A DNA stretch of 64,000 nucleotides from an uncultured Eubacteriales bacterium (GTDB lineage Bacteria; Bacillota; Clostridia; Christensenellales; Borkfalkiaceae), in contig CAJLKN010000001.1 of assembly GCA_905207235.1 (NCBI GenBank), positions 62,001 through 126,000 on the forward strand, read 5' to 3'. The translations under genes were made by a program, and so were the position numbers. This document shows positions 61,103 to 64,000 of this stretch, piece after piece. A model generated the notes under the pieces. That model was not told the origin of the DNA, searched no databases, and saw only the letters and a program-made list of their open reading frames with translations. How positions within the stretch are numbered: position 1 is the stretch's first letter; the number at the start of each line of letters is the position of its first letter.

Positions 61103-61132
61103 ATTGTACTATACCTCTATTATAGTTGTAAA
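61103..61132 (-). promoter_or_regulatory. candidate promoter of the Nat-type ABC operon
   Basis: TTTACA (61132-61127), 18 bases, TACAAT (61108-61103) on the minus strand; a moderate match. The remainder up to 61280 is AT-rich and shows nothing else. Confidence 0.5.
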
Positions 61133-61280
61133 GAAAATTTTTAAAGCGAGGAATTTTGTCAATATTAGGCGTAATTCTGTCGCCCTTTGTGGGCAGAGAA
61201 TGTGACCGATTTCAATTACATTTTAACCTAAAACAGATTAAATACCAAGAATAAAGTTTATAAATGAACAAATAATTAAA

Positions 61281-61308
61281 AAGCGGCGGCACTAAGGTGC
61301 CGCCGCTT
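61281..61308. terminator. second hairpin downstream of uppP
   Basis: AAGCGGCGGCAC and GTGCCGCCGCTT form a 12-bp stem with a 4-base loop, 22 bases beyond the uppP terminator on the minus strand, so termination there is doubled. Confidence 0.75.
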
Positions 61309-61325
61309 ATATATTAATGTATATA

Positions 61326-61355
61326 ACAAAAAAACGGCAGAAAATCTGCCGTTTT
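61326..61355 (-). terminator. terminator of uppP
   Basis: AAAACGGCAGA and TCTGCCGTTTT pair over a 3-base loop and are followed by TTTTG on the minus strand, ten bases after the uppP stop. Confidence 0.88.
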
Positions 61356-61364
61356 ATATTTTTA

Positions 61365-62177
61365 TCAGATAAGATTGAAGCAATAAAGCACTACGCAGGT
61401 GATCGCCATAAGAATAAGATAGAGGCTGAACCACTTGTAATTAGCCTTTTTGATTGCCCCGAGCATAACTTTGATTGCGAAAAGTCCCGACAGCGCCGAA
61501 ACGATGAAGCCGATAGCTATGCACCAACCGAACTGCGGTCCTCCTGCCGTGAAAGAAGCCTCGAGGGAGCCGTCCGCCAAGCTCTTTACGAGCGATACGG
61601 CAAAACTGCCGAGTATGACGGGTATGCTCATCAAAAACGAAAACTTTGAAAGGTCTTCCGCACGTCCGCCTGCAAGTACACCGGCACAGATTGTAGAACC
61701 GCTGCGCGACAACCCGGGGAAGAGCGCTGCGACTGCCTGCGCAATACCCATCGGGACAGTTGTGCGCAAACTAAGCGGAAATGTGCGCTTTCTGCGCTTT
61801 GCGTATATTTCGGTTACGAACAGCAGGACAGCCGTTATCGTAAAGAATACCGCAAGCAGAATGCCGATGTACGGACTGCCGCCTATGGCTTCGTCTGACC
61901 AGTCCATAAGGAGCAATCCTACAATGCCCGCCGGAATGGTGGCTATTATAAGATATATAAGAGTGTGAAACGGCTTTCTGAACAGGTCGATTATGTCGCG
62001 CCAGAATACGACGCAGACGGCAATGAGCGTGCCTACATGAAGAGTGATATCAAAGAGCAACCCTACATCGAGCCCCATCACGCCTTTAAAAAATGCAAGA
62101 TGTCCGCTTGAAGATACAGGCAGAAATTCGGTAAGTCCCTGGGTAAGTCCCAGCAATATAGCTTGCCAGATTTCCAT
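61365..62177 (-). CDS. uppP: undecaprenyl-diphosphatase
   Basis: 270 residues with about eight membrane helices. GLTQGLTEFLPVSSSGHLAF at the N-terminus is the (E/Q)xxxE-like active-site region, and PGLSRSGSTICAGVLAGG near 155 provides the second motif with its arginine. It recycles the undecaprenyl lipid carrier for cell-wall synthesis, and members give low-level bacitracin resistance. It follows the PrsA-like gene by 19 bases. Confidence 0.97.
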   Translation of the reverse strand: MEIWQAILLGLTQGLTEFLPVSSSGHLAFFKGVMGLDVGLLFDITLHVGTLIAVCVVFWRDIIDLFRKPFHTLIYLIIATIPAGIVGLLLMDWSDEAIGGSPYIGILLAVFFTITAVLLFVTEIYAKRRKRTFPLSLRTTVPMGIAQAVAALFPGLSRSGSTICAGVLAGGRAEDLSKFSFLMSIPVILGSFAVSLVKSLADGSLEASFTAGGPQFGWCIAIGFIVSALSGLFAIKVMLGAIKKANYKWFSLYLILMAITCVVLYCFNLI

Positions 62178-62196
62178 ATATATCCTCCCTTTTCAG

Positions 62197-64000
62197 TTAT
62201 GCGTCGAGTTCGAGAAGATCGCGGTATGCGTCCTCGAAAAGCGTTACCGTGTCGCCGCCGAAAGCGTCGATTATAAGAGTGCGGCGGTTTGTCGTTATGT
62301 TGGAAAGCGTTGTGTCTTTGATCCAGTTATAATAAAGGTTCTGGAACGTACCTTCCTTTGTTACCGAAGCAGCCGTCCAGTCAACTTCCTCTCCCATTAC
62401 AGCTCCGCCGTTAACATCGAACGTTGCCGTAACGTAAATGAGGTGCCAGCCGTAGTCGCCTGCGCAGACGTAGAACGTACCTGCGCCCTCCTTTACAGCT
62501 TCCTGTGCGGCATATTCGAACTCGGGTATATAGCTCGTATCGTAAGCGGATACGGAGTAGCCTATATATTCGGAAAGAACGCTCGTGTCGGTGGTGTAAG
62601 CATACTGCAATTCGTTGACAGCCGAAAGAGCCTTGTACTGGTCGCTGTCCTTTACAAAGAGCGAGCCGAGAGTTTTATCGGAAAGTTCGACCTTGCCCTT
62701 TGCATATATGAAGCGGGAATAGTCTATCTTTCTTTCAGACTTATCGGGATTGTCGCGCGTTTCTTCCGTATAGTAATCGTCGGGCGAAGTTACGTTGTAG
62801 TCAGAGTTGAGCGAATACGAAGCCGCATTATCGTCAAGAACAAAATTAATATATGCGGTGAATTCGTCGAGCATGCCGTCTATCGTAAGTTCGTTTGCGA
62901 TGAGGCTGTATGTGCCGTCGGCGTTCTCCCTTACAGAACCGTTGTACGAGTACAGACCGACATATTTGTCGAGTTCTTCGTATCTGTCCGCTTTAAGAAG
63001 GTTGTTTTCGAAGAAGAGATAATTTCTGCCCGCGTCTTTGCCGTAATAGTCGAGCGTCGTTGCGGATGCGTCGAAAGAATAGTCGGTTGCGCCGTTGAAC
63101 CATGCCGAACGCTGGTCATAAGTTTTTATGTCGTCGAGGAGATCCTTCCTCATGAAATAATATTCTGCGGAAGTATCTTCGCTGTCAATATAGAGCGACT
63201 GTGCCGCGCTGAAAGGCAGAAGTATGTTATAAACATATCCGTACGTGCCGCCGTCAGTTCCCTCGGTTGCAGGCGCATAGAGAATGAACGATGTGTCCGA
63301 AAGGTTGCCCATCGTTGTATCGAACGACGATGTATCGTTGGATATTTCCTGTGCGGCGAGGTCGGTTTCGTATCTTTCCCTGAGGAAAACATATTCGTTA
63401 TTTGCATCGACTTCGTCGATTAACGCTTCCTGCGACTGCGAATAACGTTCGAGATATTCGTCTATTACCTGCTGCTGAAGTCTGGTAACGTACTCGTCCT
63501 GAATATATGAAATAGACAGCACTTCGAGAGTGTTATCCTCGTCAGATATTAGATAATTGGTTTTTAAGTTGGCGATGAACGCAGCGTATGCACGCTTGCG
63601 GGTCTCGCGGGTGGAACCTTCGAGCTCATCGTCCTGATAAGCTCCGCTATCGCCTATGAGATATCCTTCATAACCCGTATAAATGCCGTAATCGAGTTCG
63701 CCGTTTTCCAAAGGAAGATAATTTTCCCTTTCCGTGTCCGCATTGGAGGGAGTTGTGCGCGTATCCGTGTCAGCTTCCTCTTCGTCTTCGTCGATTATGG
63801 ACTGTTCGAGAGCGTCTATTGAATCGTTTATGCTTGAATACAGGTCGTATTTTGCGAGGAGCACGCGGTCGCTCTCCACGCCTTCAACTTTGCTCGTCTC
63901 TCCGTCGAGCAGGAATTCATATTTTTCGGCCTGGCTTCCGAGAGAGTTGAAAGTTGCAAGTATATCGGCGTCCTGAGCGCTCTTTTCTTTGAGAAGGCTG
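62197..64000 (-). CDS. acidic extracellular PrsA/SurA-like protein, N-terminus beyond the window edge
   Basis: At least 600 residues; the frame is open to the window edge, so the start and any signal peptide are not visible. The sequence is strongly acidic, rich in Tyr, Asp, Ser and Thr. Near the C-terminus TFYVCAGDYGWHLIYVTATF resembles the G-x-H-I-I/L-V end of parvulin (PpiC) domains, and the long helical middle fits SurA/PrsA-type foldases, but no full parvulin core is convincing. An export-linked chaperone is a reasonable guess. A long antisense frame at 62044-63423 is a shadow. Confidence 0.55.
   Translation of the reverse strand, partial: SLLKEKSAQDADILATFNSLGSQAEKYEFLLDGETSKVEGVESDRVLLAKYDLYSSINDSIDALEQSIIDEDEEEADTDTRTTPSNADTERENYLPLENGELDYGIYTGYEGYLIGDSGAYQDDELEGSTRETRKRAYAAFIANLKTNYLISDEDNTLEVLSISYIQDEYVTRLQQQVIDEYLERYSQSQEALIDEVDANNEYVFLRERYETDLAAQEISNDTSSFDTTMGNLSDTSFILYAPATEGTDGGTYGYVYNILLPFSAAQSLYIDSEDTSAEYYFMRKDLLDDIKTYDQRSAWFNGATDYSFDASATTLDYYGKDAGRNYLFFENNLLKADRYEELDKYVGLYSYNGSVRENADGTYSLIANELTIDGMLDEFTAYINFVLDDNAASYSLNSDYNVTSPDDYYTEETRDNPDKSERKIDYSRFIYAKGKVELSDKTLGSLFVKDSDQYKALSAVNELQYAYTTDTSVLSEYIGYSVSAYDTSYIPEFEYAAQEAVKEGAGTFYVCAGDYGWHLIYVTATFDVNGGAVMGEEVDWTAASVTKEGTFQNLYYNWIKDTTLSNITTNRRTLIIDAFGGDTVTLFEDAYRDLLELDA

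Noticed and set aside
62044..63423. A 459-residue plus-strand reading frame
   Set aside because: Antisense to the acidic PrsA-like gene and uppP; its composition mirrors the acidic codons of the real gene.

Overview
The window looks like chromosomal core sequence of a low-to-mid GC Gram-positive bacterium, most likely a clostridial member of the Bacillota. Evidence: a DnaD-family replication protein, WhiA next to dnaE and pfkA, MutS2, TcdA, a T-box leader on thrS, an infC-rpmI-rplT operon with a leader attenuator, a preQ1 riboswitch and a long SRP RNA with an Alu domain. Species level cannot be read from the sequence. Most genes lie on the minus strand. I see no prophage, insertion sequence, CRISPR array or integrase.

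Layout. 1-6.6 kb: edge-truncated alpha/beta hydrolase lacking a nucleophile serine (-); DnaD-like protein ending in a DnaC-type zinc module (+); preQ1-riboswitch-controlled queuosine-precursor transporter coupled to an SDR (-); MarR-MATE efflux pair; tRNA-Thr. 6.7-9.1 kb: small four-cysteine protein of unknown function, then 1-phosphofructokinase-type kinase and 6-phosphofructokinase. 9.2-16.5 kb: solute-binding lipoprotein, murB, PHP phosphatase, whiA, dnaE, a familiar clostridial order from which rapZ and yvcK are missing. 16.9-25.7 kb: translation block (yebC, trmH-type methylase, rplT, rpmI, infC, thrS, divergent leuS), then LysR regulator and acpP. 25.8-38.3 kb: long minus-strand block: tex, DNA alkylation repair protein, family-6 DNA glycosylase, M16 peptidase, YlxY-like deacetylase, mutS2, U32 peptidase, HAD phosphatase, uvrC. 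38.3-43 kb: MarR plus heterodimeric ABC exporter, AT-rich gap, tRNA-Glu. 43-54.5 kb: two FAD enzymes, ferritin-like protein under a long hairpin, uvrBA with a possible LexA box, tcdA, two-component system. 54.5-58.6 kb: radical-SAM/DUF4130 DNA-repair pair (+), DUF975 protein, Mrp-type Fe-S carrier. 58.6-64 kb: SRP RNA (+), Nat-type ABC transporter, uppP, and an acidic PrsA-like protein running off the edge.

DNA repair is strongly represented (uvrA, uvrB, uvrC, mutS2, alkylation repair, glycosylase, radical-SAM pair). Regulation is unusually legible: many promoters match TTGACA-17-TATAAT, and the two MarR operons share one architecture, a near-consensus promoter with a perfect dyad at the presumed start site. 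The most interesting incompletely described pieces are the radical-SAM/DUF4130 pair with a perfect palindrome in its promoter spacer, the DnaD protein carrying an orphan DnaC zinc module, and the ferritin-like gene whose ribosome binding site is buried in a roughly 21-bp hairpin.
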